From Thunnus maccoyii (taxonomy: Eukaryota > Chordata > Actinopteri > Scombriformes > Scombridae), in NCBI RefSeq assembly GCF_910596095.1, contig NC_056545.1:987001-1051000 (forward strand): a stretch of 64,000 nucleotides of DNA, given 5' to 3'. The translations under genes and the position numbers were made by a program. Of this stretch, positions 23,477 through 34,602 are shown piece by piece (the stretch's first letter is position 1; every line of letters starts with the position of its first letter). The notes below the pieces were generated by a model. That model had not been told where the DNA came from, did not search any database, and was given only the letters and a program-made list of their open reading frames with translations.

Positions 23477-23573
23477 GTGAGATGAGGATCTCTAACTGTC
23501 CATCACTGTTCTCCACTCACATCACTCCACCATCATTATTCACACTCAGAGCTCTGTGTGTGTTGTGTTGAAG

Positions 23574-23645
23574 AACAAAGAAGCAGCACAGACCAGACTC
23601 TGCTGGACCTGGTCCTGGACCTGGACCTGGACCTGGACCTGGACC
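23574..23645 (+). pseudogene. Truncated second coding exon of the NLR (Gly-Pro repeat)
   Basis: After acceptor GTTGAAG, the frame continuing from 23,476 reads TKKQHRPDSAG, then a Gly-Pro run made by a GGACCT hexamer repeat. Family exons continue past this run into a Cys-containing segment and on toward the FISNA/NACHT exon. Here similarity stops near 23,645, about 70 bp before duplication copy 2 starts, which places a breakpoint at or near the GGACCT repeat. Confidence 0.65.
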
Positions 23646-24299
23646 TTGGAGGTATTGTTACAACAAAGAAATAATCTACCAAACAGAAATTTCCTTACTT
23701 TTTGTGCTAAATTTATATGGATTAAAATGAACAGATTCATTTCATTTATTTTATTAAGCTACATAACAGTTTAGATTTTTATTATAGCTACATTACAGAC
23801 TGAATAACATCATTTACTGCATCTCTCTGTCAGTGAGGTTTTTGTTTTGTGAGATAAAAAGTGTTAGTGGAGCTTTGAGTTGAGATTATTTTGTCACAGT
23901 ACAGTCAGGTAGGTGTGTTGAAGCTGAGCTGCTGCTGTTCCAGCTGCAGAATGATCTACTGCGTCCTCTCGTCCTCACAAGTTTGTACTACTGAGTCCAA
24001 CTTGCCAAGTCTGAACTAGCAAGTACACAAGTCCCAACTTGGTGTATTTGGTATTGAGAATATATCAAGTACGTCATATATAAGATATATGCACATATAT
24101 TTTCTAGCTGGCTGAGGAGACTATTATGCATGCAAGCATAGATTGTACTAAATATGATCAATAAAGACAATATATGAAGGAAGAACTCAGGAAGACTGGA
24201 CTTCAGGAGCTCAGTGTTCAAACTTTAATGAACCTGCCAAGTGGGTGCAGCAGTAGTTTTCTTTGAGTTTATTAGACAGACAGGATTAATGTGTAGGAT

Positions 24300-24850
24300 T
24301 TAATCTCTGGTCCACACCCCGGAGCAGAAGGTGGCGGTAATGCACCTAATACGCTGGTTGACAACCGCCGTTATAAACCAAAAATAAGGGTTTTTTTTTA
24401 AACAGAGTGATACCTCCTGTCAGCCGAGGGGTTTCCTATCTGTGCAGCCGAACATAGCAGCTCCTCCGCGGACTGTTTCACCCTGACGATCCCGGTGTTT
24501 CCTCCGCAGGCTGCACTTCACTCAGCTGCCCGACAGACCCGCTGCTTCTTCCCGCTTTAACCTGAATAACAAACCGGGGCTCGGTGCTCCGGTTGGATCC
24601 ACATGGAGAGCCGAGGCTAACGTTAGCTGAGAGGCTAGCGGAGCGTTAGCCACAGCATGTTAGGAAGCACAGCCAGCTAGCACAGCCAGCTAGCACAGCC
24701 AGCTAGCTTCAGAGAAACAGAGAAACAGAGAGAGTAGTTGGCAGTTACACGTTTCTTTTGGCATTAAGTGCATTTAGTGGCTAAATGATTTAGCAGCAAG
24801 ATGGACGGTGGATAAAGAGGAAGGGTGGAGCAGAGAGAGAGAAAGAAAAG
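24300..24850 (+). promoter_or_regulatory. GC-rich promoter-like segment (copy 2)
   Basis: Near-identical to 9,030-9,608, with three instead of five 13-bp repeats (24,668-24,708). The flank of the possible donor reads AAAAG-TAAAT, weaker than in copy 1. Function not shown by sequence. Confidence 0.35.
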
Positions 24851-24888
24851 TAAATCAACGTGCTAGCTAGCTAACGTAGCTAATGTTA

Positions 24889-25132
24889 AGCTGAAATTAT
24901 AGTTGCCGAGTTCGCAAGAGTCCGCTGGGGTCCATGTGACGTAAATTTCGTCATCAGAGCGTGGGCTGAGTGTGGACATCCGCGTACCTGCAATTTGTTG
25001 TGTCCGCGCAGTGATAACGTTGTGTTCCTGTAGACGGCGATCTACTGCGCATGTGGAACGCATCCTCCGAGCTGACGCCAGAACTAACTAATTAATTACA
25101 TTAACTACCTGGCTGTGGCGTAAATGAAGCCT
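24889..25132. mobile_element. 244-bp MITE-like insertion private to copy 2
   Basis: Absent at the matching site of copy 1 (near 9,643), where CATGTTACTGATGCG is continuous. The insertion is flanked by TTA on both sides (24,886-24,888 and 25,133-25,135). It begins AGCTGAAATTATAGTTGCC and ends GGCGTAAATGAAGCC, only weakly inverted. A 3-bp TTA duplication suits a Harbinger-type MITE, but the weak termini leave the class uncertain. Confidence 0.65.
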
Positions 25133-25739
25133 TACTGATGCGTCATCATCGTCTCGTCAATGTTAAAGCTAATTAGCATATGTAGTCTAGTTAATGTGGT
25201 CAATATTATTATAAAATTCATGTCTTTTGGTGAAAGTTTCAGTGAGTGAGTTCATACTTTGAGCTGATAATTTAAAATGATTGAGACAACACAACGTCTT
25301 CTGTCACTATTCAGGCTGCTGTCATTTGTTGGAACTTAAAGATGTGTGTTATTTAATGTTTGTGTTGGTTAAAGGACTATTTGAACCTTTGATGGGTAAC
25401 TGTTAGTGTATATCAGTAAACTGAGGAGGGTGTTGTGCTCTTGCTTGTTTCTTTTTGAAGGTGTAGAGAGCAGCGTTGGTGCCACAGTAGTAGTAGTGTC
25501 GTCTCCCTCCTTAATGATATTTACCTTTGGTTTTATTTCAGCTTCATAACACTACATTGTACTAAGCAGCTGTTGGCTCATTAGTTTGTTATTCACATGC
25601 ACTAAAATTCAGCAGAATGCAGGAAATCAAGTCTTTGTAAGTAAAGTTTTCCTAGTGGGGACCCCCAGACCCCCCGCTGATAAACTGGTCTGACTGGAGC
25701 TATATTTCCCAGCCTGAATGATTTTCCCAGTCCGGCCCT

Positions 25740-26250
25740 GCTGTATAATGTTATACTGAATATAGTTTATGTCACAGCTTTAGCGTCTTCACCATAGTAA
25801 CGGTCGCTGAGGATCATGGGTAGGCTAATGTAGCCGCTTCCGCTATCGTCCAAAACTGACAAGAAAACTTGGTCACAACCTTTCATATTGTTGAGTTATC
25901 AAGGACGCCTTCATGTTTTATGTTGAGAAATGTTAAAGATATTAAAATCAACAGTGAGGAAAATACTCATACGCAGCACATCCTCTCCAGTCCCACCAGA
26001 CTGCTAATATTAGAATAAAAACATGAAAACAAGGATCAAATCTCTTGAATAAATGTTGAGTGATGTAGCGGTTATAGTTTAAAAATGAAGAACAAATGAG
26101 AAAAAACAATCCAGCCTCTGAGCTCCCGAGTCCCAACTGACAGAAAAAAACCTGCTGCAGGAACGAAACCTGCTTCCACCTGAAATACATTAGTTTGAAA
26201 ATCCTGCTGACTGTCACCAAAAAAAAGGAAAAATGGTGTCAATGAACACG
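25740..26250 (+). repeat. Dispersed repeat in duplication copy 2
   Basis: Paralogue of 15,052-15,560. Confidence 0.75.
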
Positions 26251-26293
26251 AAGAGATTAAATTTAGTGAATATTTCACTGATTACTGTGAGAC

Positions 26294-26673
26294 TGAGACA
26301 GACAGGTGGACACTCTCAGGTGAGGACAGACAGGTGGACACTCTCAGGTGAGGACAGACAGGTGGACTCTCTCAGGTGAGGACAGACAAGTGGACGCTCT
26401 CAGGTGAGGACAGACAGGTGGACACTCTCAGGTGAGGACAGACAGGTGGACACTCTCAGGTGAGGACAGACAGGTGGACACTCTCAGGTACAGACAGACA
26501 GGTGGACACTCTCAGGTGAGGACAGACAGGTGGACACTCTCAGGTGAGGACAGACAGGTGGACACTCTCAGGTGAGGACAGACAGGTGGACTCTCTCAGG
26601 TGAGGACAGACAAGTGGACTCTCTCAGGTGAGGACAGACAGGTGGACACTCAGGTGAGGACAGACAGGTGGAC
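26294..26673 (+). repeat. 28-bp minisatellite, about 14 copies
   Basis: Same unit as at 15,603, shorter and more homogeneous (mostly GTGAGG donors). It includes one shortened unit near 26,645. The length difference from copy 1 shows change in unit number since duplication. Confidence 0.95.
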
Positions 26674-27125
26674 AGTAAATCAGCTCAAACTCTTGAGACT
26701 GCAGCTGATTGTCAGCTGTAACCATCATGCAGGAATGTTCCACCTGTGTGAGAGGAAATAACTTGTCAGTCGTCCAAAGATTGTTGAGGAAAGACAAACA
26801 GAAACAGGCGGTTTATCATTTTCATGTTAGTGTGAATCAGTTTAAACAGTCCTGTCATCTGTTCACAATACAAACTGCTGAGTCTGACAAGAAAAAGTCT
26901 CATTGTTGACATGATTTGACTTTGAGACGCCTGTTTCTGATTGGCTGAATGTAGCTGCTGTCGATAGTCGTCGTGTGACGTGATGTGATGGACGGTTCTG
27001 TTGCCTAGAAACAGCAAAGCAGCTCAGTGTGATGAGGATCAGAGCTGCTTTTTCTAGAGTGATGTCATGTCCATGTTTGCATGCTGAAAGAGAACGTGCT
27101 GCTCTGACCCCCCTCCTCCTTTCAG

Positions 27126-27873
27126 GCTGCAGCCTGCTGGAGTCCGATGCTTGACACCAGGTCTGAGGAAGTGTAAGTGTGTTTTTCATTTCATTCATCA
27201 AAACAAAGCTCATTCACATCCTACTGAGGATGAAGATGATGTCATCATCAAACAGATGATAGATCAATAACTGCAGCTGTATTGTGTCTCGTTCTCTCCA
27301 TCAGATTTCTGTCGACTCACACTGGATCCAAACACAGTAAACAGAAAACTCAAACTGTCTGACAACAACAGGAAGGTGACACATGTGGAGGAGGATCAGT
27401 CATATCCTGATCATCCAGACAGATTTGATTACTGGTCTCAGCTTATGTGTAGAAATGATCTGACTGGTCGCTGTTACTGGGAGGTCGAGTGGAGAGGAAG
27501 AGTTAATATATCAGTGAGTTACAGACGAATCAGCAGGAAAGGAAACAGTATTGAGTGTTGGTTTGGAGAGAATGATCAGTCCTGGAGTCTGAACTGCTCT
27601 GATGGTGGTCGTTACTCTGCCTGTCACAATAAGATACTAACATCCATCTCCTCCTCCTCCTCCTCTGTCTCTAACAGAGTAGCAGTGTATGTGGACTGTC
27701 CTGCTGGCACTCTGTCCTTCTACAGAGTCTCCTCTGACACACTGATCCACCTCCACACCTTCAACACCACATTCACTCAGCCTCTGTATGCTGGGTTTAG
27801 GTTTGGGTTCTGGCCTGGTTCCTCAGTGTCTCTGTGTGATCTGGAGGAGGAAGAGTCTCCTCCTGTTAGATAA
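27126..27873 (+). CDS. NLR linker exon plus B30.2 (PRY-SPRY) terminal exon, copy 2
   Basis: Linker exon 27,126-27,172 (LQPAGVRCLTPGLRK; donor GTAAGT), then terminal exon 27,305-27,873 (stop TAA), about 189 codons. The PRY part (LTLDPNTVNRKLKLSDNNRK) and SPRY part (GRCYWEVEWRG, NDQSWSLNCSDGG, PAGTLSFYRVSSDT) are intact. The Ser run is about 5 rather than 12. The C-terminus is longer than in copy 1: a stop there (GGTCTGTAG) reads GATCTGGAG here and continues EEEESPPVR. Differences fall mainly in surface-type positions such as YVKED/HVEED and RGISRK/RRISRK. No LRR or NACHT exon lies in this unit. The nearest upstream NLR coding exons are those at 23,381-23,645. Confidence 0.87.
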
Positions 27874-30800
27874 ACTTTCTCACTGCTGACCAGATAGTTC
27901 AGTCTGTACAGGATCACACACAGCTGATGGTATTTAGTACCAACATGATCTCTCACTGCTTGTAAATGTAAACATGGTTTCCACATGATTGACAGTTTGT
28001 TTGTAAAATGAATCAAATGATAAACTGAGTCCAGTTGTTGTTTTCTGTTGTTAGTGTATTAGAAAGGCTTGAACTGTAATGGGATAATGGGAATGGGATC
28101 TTCACAATGTTTAGTTGTAGTTCTTCTAGTAGTTTCATAGTAACTGTGTTACCTGATTCCTTCACTTATTTAGAGATCACATGACAAATGATGGTCAAAA
28201 CAACAGGCCTCCTATTGGCTGGTTAAATGAACACCTCTAATGGTGAAGGCTGAGGCTCAGCAGCTGGAGTGTGGCTGCTTTTATGCTGCATTCATATCAT
28301 ATTGGAATGATGCTAATTATGAGATTCTGACTTGTAAATAAAATTCAGGTCAACATTCAAGTGGTAATTATGAAGTGGAAAAGCTGAAAGCTCTGATATT
28401 TACTGGATATGGTGGATTATTGTCAATAACAGTATTTTTGAGCCTCATTCCACCAACTTTGTAATCATGCAGCCGTCTTGATTTGTTGTGTGACATGAAC
28501 GCTGGCGAGTTGTAAACATGGGAATCTTTCCCGCCTCTACCATCCATCCCATATGATGTGAACACAGCATTAGAGATGAGAAGTCCAGGAGCTGTTGTGT
28601 GTTTCTGACATACAGGAAGTATTTAGTTTTTCTCTGGAGTGTTTATTTAGTTCCTGTGTAGAGAATAAAGTTCATGATGATCAGTAGCTGATGTTAGTTT
28701 TCTCCATTTATTTTTGTGTGTGTGCATGTTAATTCATATCTAATTTCATATAGTAGATTGAAGGTATTTGACAGTTTCAGGACTGTTTAAAGTGTCAGTT
28801 TAATGTGTTTAGCTCACATTCAGTCTGACAGCTGTTGTTCGTTGACTGTTTCTAAATAAGTTGTGCATCATCAGCACTCAGCTGTCATGTGTGATTAAAG
28901 CCAGCAGGTGTCACTGTTTATTCCTTTGGTTCATACTGACAGAGATACGATGATAAATGCTGATGAATATTAGCGCCCTCTGGTGGTCAGAGTGACAAAC
29001 TACAACACCATCCTGCACTGATCAGGAGTTTGTGAAATGATGTTCAGAAATCATTCAAAGGCTTTTGGCTCTTTGTACATCCATGAAGATGTTTGTGAAT
29101 GTGTTTTTGTAAATGATGATGATGTCTGAATAAAATGTGTAAATGTCAGTAGATTCAAAGCTAAAAACTATGTGAACCTCAGCACTCAAGTTCCCACACA
29201 TATAAGTTACAGCTGCTCATTTTCTCAGCTGGTCTCAGACCTCTCAGGAGGTTTTATTCACTTCAGTTTGGGACTCTTCATTCATATCATATCTTTCACC
29301 ACACTGCAATTTTTCCTCCTTATTATTCAGTTTTGTCTTATTTCTATCTACTATGTTTCTATTGAATTACTTTACATTTTGAAACATTTAGTCCTTCATG
29401 TTTAATAAAATGTACTAAATATAGTATATAATTGTATAATTACATGAATAAAATCTAAATAATGATACATATTATTTATGTTGTTGTATTGTGGGTATTT
29501 CTAAAATCCTGGCTACAGCCCTGAATATATACACCAAAATAATGTCTTACAAACAAACAATGGAGCAAAATGAATACGTAACCATGGAAACAATCCAAAA
29601 GAAGAATCCAGTTGGATGCATGGACAGGTGTTTGCTCCTGAGAGAGACAGTCACAATATATTCAGTTTAAAATGTGTAAAAGAAGAGTAAGATCTGTTGA
29701 GAAATGTGTTGAGCGGATCACAGACATCTGAGTGTGCAGCTTGTTCTGCTCTGTGATATTTACTGACAAAGATCTCAAACATTGCTCAGTGAATTAATGG
29801 AGCATCATGCTGCTGTCAGGGTGGATGTTCTCTCTCTGTTTGGGTCTGTTCAGGTCCAACACAGTCTGAATCAGGTCTAATTATCCTCAGCTCTCTTTCA
29901 CATCAAGACTCTTTATTTTTAACATTCATTGGTGCATGTTGGCTTCAGGAAGGTTCTCCATGGGTCAGTCTCAGACCTCCAGTCTGATAAATGTTTTCCA
30001 TCCTTACAAGAAGAAAAAACAGCAGAAAACACTGAAGACTGTTTTTACATGAAAAGAATCAAATGTAAAGATTTGGAATATATTTGCACAAAGAATAATT
30101 TTTCAGCATCTTCAGTCTGTTCTGTTCTATATAAATTATTAGTCACCTTTGGCTGCCACTCAGAGTTAAATTGACTTGTAATTGACATGAAACACAGTTG
30201 TAAATTCCTCCACATGTGCATCACGAGGCCATCTAGTGGACTGATAGTAGAACAACAGCAGCTGATTGCAGCTTTCACGGAAATCAAATGAATTTAACTT
30301 TTATTATTTTTCATTTCTTAAACTGTGGTGTTGTGTTTTTGTATTTCAGGATTGTATTGATTAGTTTTTATGTTGAATGTGTTTCTTTATTTTTCTTTGT
30401 CTTTTAACATCTTGGGACCATGTTGGAAATGCGTGTTTTCACTGTGACATGTTATCACTTTCTGTTTTGTGTCTATAATCCATGAATAAATAAATAAATC
30501 ATATCATAAACATAAACATAACTTTGCTTCAACAGATATTTATATGTACAGGTGAGAGTGTTGAAGGTTTTACAGCATTTATAAATGAGTTTAAATTAGA
30601 TGTGAAATCATTGAGAACAAAGAAAACTGTTTTCTCTGCATTGTAATATTGTAATAAGATGACATGTTAACATGTTTGTTTGTTTGTTATATTGAAGGTA
30701 CTTTTGTTCTTCTTCAGTCTCTCATTGCTCCCACATGTCTACGCTTATTATTAATCTGATTGTACGGTGGCTGTTTTAGGACATTTCACACTCAGTTTAT

Positions 30801-33112
30801 CAGATTCAGATTAGATCAACTTTCAATGGACTAAAGTAGATTTTTTCCCTTCTTTGCTTTTCTTTATTGAACTCTCGAGTTCAGACTAAACCCCTTAAAG
30901 AAGATCTGTTGATGTCAAAAGACACACTGTAAATTGTGTTTTAAAATTGCACTGCGCTGCCGAATCTGCATAAACAGCCTCAGCTGCGCCTCCTCCAGGC
31001 TGTGAGAACAAATGGACAATAAAGACTAAATCAATCTGATGAGGATTTATACAGTCTGTCAATGTTTGACTTTAGCTGTTCCAGGTTCTTTATTCCAAAG
31101 GTCAGCGCTGTGCTGGGATCATATTTCTTTAAAGTCACTTCTGGTTAAAGTTGAATTCAGAGTTGAGACTGTTTGTGAATCAACTGACATTTGAAATCTT
31201 CCTTCCGATTATCAGCATCTAAAGGTAACGTAAGCAACAGGTTTCATCATGTTTGTGTCAGCGGGGGTTAAAATGATGTGACACCAGTAGAGATGGTGCT
31301 AGTAGTGATTTATCATGTTGCTTTGTTGAATACTGGTGGAAGGTTTGAAACCTCGTTAATCCTCTTTGACTCTAATTAGCTTTGCTAACAAGATGCTGTT
31401 TAGACAACAGAAACATCAGAGGAAACTCTGGAAAAGCTTCAATTGTCAAAATTCAACCTGTTTACACACTCAGTGACCAGAAAAATAGAAACACCTGAAT
31501 AATACAATGAAATACAACAGTGATGCAATAAGTGTTAAGTTTTGTTGAGGTTCATTGGTTCTGTGGTTGTTGTTTTGGACTTAATTACTTTGAAAGATGT
31601 TTCCGATATTTAGTCGACCTCATTTTCATATATAGAGGAGAGAAACTTATTACAAACACCTGGACAATATAAGACAATCCAGTACAGTTGTTAAACAGGC
31701 CAGCAACACTTGGACTATTGTAATTAATTATAATTATATTATAATTGTTTTGTTGTCTGCTACTGCTGGTCGTGTTAATTAGGATCAATCAGATCAAATG
31801 AGTGTCTGCAGTGTCAGCAGCTTCCTGTGCTGAGCCTTTACTAAATATTACTGCATTCATCCTGCATTTTTCCATCATTTCTCAGTGGAAATCTTGTTGT
31901 ATTGTTGAGTTTACATTTAATCAAGAATCAGACTAGTAGTTTCCACCAGTTAATGTGAATATCTGTTAATCATTAACCTGATATAATGATCAGGTTTAAC
32001 GGTTGTGTAAGGACACGCAGACACACCTGTATTATACAACCTGCTGACTCACCTTTAACGTTATAAAGTTTTTTCGACTGGAACTTTTGGACTATTTATG
32101 ATCTGATCAGTCACTTCAGAGGTGGTCTGTGATTTCCAGGAAGCCAAGTGTGTGAGAGAAGCTGCTGTTCTCTTTCTTTTAACTGTTCTTCTGTCCTCAC
32201 TAAGTGTTTAGTTACACAACACACTTCCAGTAAAGGTTGAAGACAGCAGTTTGCCTTTGGAGCTTTAATGGAGGAAAAATGTGAAATCAATATTAAACAA
32301 ATCCAATAATATTATAAATCAGAAAAAGATGAGATACAATAAACAAGACTGCAGTTGAGTTTCCTCCATCACTGCGTGTATTTCACAGCATCAGAGACAA
32401 TAATGCAGGTCTTAATGAATGTTACCCCTGTGCCACACATTGTTCCACATCTGCACTATTTTAACACTAATTCCAACAGTCAACCTTTCACTGTCTGTTG
32501 TTACTCTGAAAAATTACCTGCATATAACATGTAATATGTGCATCAATAATAATAAATGAGACTCAAATAAATACACAGCTGACACTGAGTGTTAAAGGCT
32601 CAATGTATGATGCTACTGCTTTTCATAAATGAATGAAATAGATTATTAATGATATGCTGTTTAGTTGTGTTTAATGTTGAGCAGTAAAAGTAAACCATGT
32701 TTTAATAGATGTTCTGCAGTGAATTTATTGTTCATCAAACAGTAAAATGTGCTGCAGTTATATTAGGAACACTGTCACTAGCTAGCAAGTCAACAACAGC
32801 TCACCAACCTGACAGATACACATTTTATCAGCTTTCAACACGTCATTAACTGCACTTAAACACAGTCATGTGATTATGTTCTGACAGTTTGACATCAAAT
32901 GAACTCAAACGGTTTCAAACAGTCTTGAGTTTGTTTGTGTAAAACATTTTATTCATTGTCAGAGAAGTTTAGTGTCAGTATGAAGGGTCGCCCCATTCAG
33001 TCACCTTTAAACTGGTGCATGTTTTAATAACCAGTATCATGCTGGTAGTGAGGGAGACTTTGTTTCACAGGTGGTATGGTTAGTGATTAACAGCTAATAA
33101 AAGTCATTAAAT
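27874..33112 (+). other. 3' flank of B30.2 copy 2
   Basis: Non-coding. Candidate polyadenylation signal AATAAA at 28,664-28,669. No further exon recognised. Confidence 0.6.
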
Positions 33113-33298
33113 AATATTCTGTGGAATCTTTCTAAACTATATCACAGACAAACTGTTGAAAACATCTTTTCATTGATGATATTCAGTATTTTAACCAAGC
33201 TAAGAGCTGCAGCAATAGAAACTAAAGTTTATGTTGCTGCCAAACCTTCATTCAGTATCTTTATACTATATCAATATAATGTCACATTATATAAACTA

Positions 33299-33847
33299 GT
33301 TTTTCTCTGGAGTGTTTATTTAGTTCCTGTGTAGAGAATAAAGTTCATGATGATCAGTAGCTGAAGTTAGTTTTCTCCATTTATTTTTGTGTGTGTGCAT
33401 GTTAATTCATATCTAATTTCATATAGTAGATTGAAGGTATTTGACAGTTTCAGGACTGTTTAAAGTGTCAGTTTAATGTGTTTAGCTCACATTCAGTCTG
33501 ACAGCTGTTGTTCATTGACTGTTTCTAAATAAGTTGTGCATCATCAGCACTCAGCTGTCATGTGTGATTAAAGCCAGCAGGTGTCACTGTTTATTCCTTT
33601 GGTTCATACTGACAGAGATACGATGATGATGAATATTAGCGCCCTCTGGTGGTCAGAGTGACAAACTACAACACCATTCTGCACTGATCAGGAATTTGTG
33701 AAATGATGTTCAGAAATCATTCAAAGCCTTTTGGCTCTTTGTACATCCATGAAGATGTTTGTGAATGTGTATTTGTAAATGATGATGATGTCTGAATAAA
33801 ATGTGTAAATGTCAGTAGATTCAAAGCTAAAAAACTATGTGAACCTC
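33299..33847 (+). repeat. Third, partial copy of the duplication unit (0.55 kb)
   Basis: Matches 28,627-29,178 (copy 2) and the corresponding 3' flank of copy 1. It shares the CATGTGTGATTAAAGCCAGC reading with copy 2, where copy 1 is shorter. It contains the same AATAAA (33,337). It shows the array once extended further or was rearranged at its right edge. Confidence 0.9.
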
Positions 33848-33934
33848 TACGGCAAGCTGTTTTAACATTTAATGGAACCACACTCCTATCTGTAATCACA
33901 TTTTAGAATAAGTGTCTGTGATGTTCAGTCTGTG

Positions 33935-34090
33935 TGACGTCACGTCTCGTTCTCTCCTACAAAACCATAAAAAAGTAAAAACATCTGGTCAGACGGGTCG
34001 GGCGGGTTCATCAGAAACCTTTCGTCTCACTGAGAGACGTCCTCGTCCAATCAGAGCAGCTGAATCAGTTTCTCAGTCAGACAAACACAG
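33935..34090 (+). promoter_or_regulatory. Promoter region and non-coding first exon of the PLAC8-like gene
   Basis: A perfect cAMP-response-type palindrome TGACGTCA lies at 33,935-33,942 and a weak TATA-like CATAAAAAAG near 33,965. A likely first exon ends CAAACACAG before a strong donor GTAAGA at 34,091. A CCAAT motif is at 34,047-34,051. The start codon is in the next exon. Transcription start is inferred. Confidence 0.5.
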
Positions 34091-34602
34091 GTAAGATTTG
34101 ATCTTTCTCTTGTTTTTATCTTTAAAGTAAAGATGAGTGTAGATTCAGTTCAGATTCAACCTGAAGGTCAAACATGAGCTGAACAGCTTCACATGTTCTA
34201 TGTTTCATATTGTTATTTATTGTGTATTTGTTTTGCTCAGTGTGCTGTATGATTATAATTGGATTGTTGTGTAAAAGGTAACTGAAAATGTCCAGTGAGG
34301 TTTATATTTGTTTCTTTAAGTTATTGAGTTGAGACTAATGCACATGAGAAATAAATATAATGAAAATGTAATTAAAATACAGGAAATAATAATATAATAG
34401 AGTAAAATATAAAATAGATTTTTAAAAAAAGGACAAATAAAATCCATGAGGTTAAGAAACATGAATACAATTAACTAAGTGATTAAAGTGAATAAATGAG
34501 GTGTAAGTGCTGTTCTGGGGTCAGTTAATGATGCAGATGTACAGAGTATATTTGATGTGTGTGTTTGAGCCGCAGATACTTTGTGTGTTTCTGTGTGTCA
34601 GG

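Larger units (their letters stand above)
23716..33112 (+). repeat. Segmental duplication, copy 2 (about 9.4 kb)
   Basis: Parallels 8,447-22,990 in the same orientation. It lacks the 4.8-kb foldback element, the ~440-bp segment and a ~90-bp segment, and carries a private 244-bp insertion at 24,889. Order within it is the same: promoter-like segment, dispersed repeat, minisatellite, linker exon, B30.2 exon, 3' flank. Confidence 0.95.
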
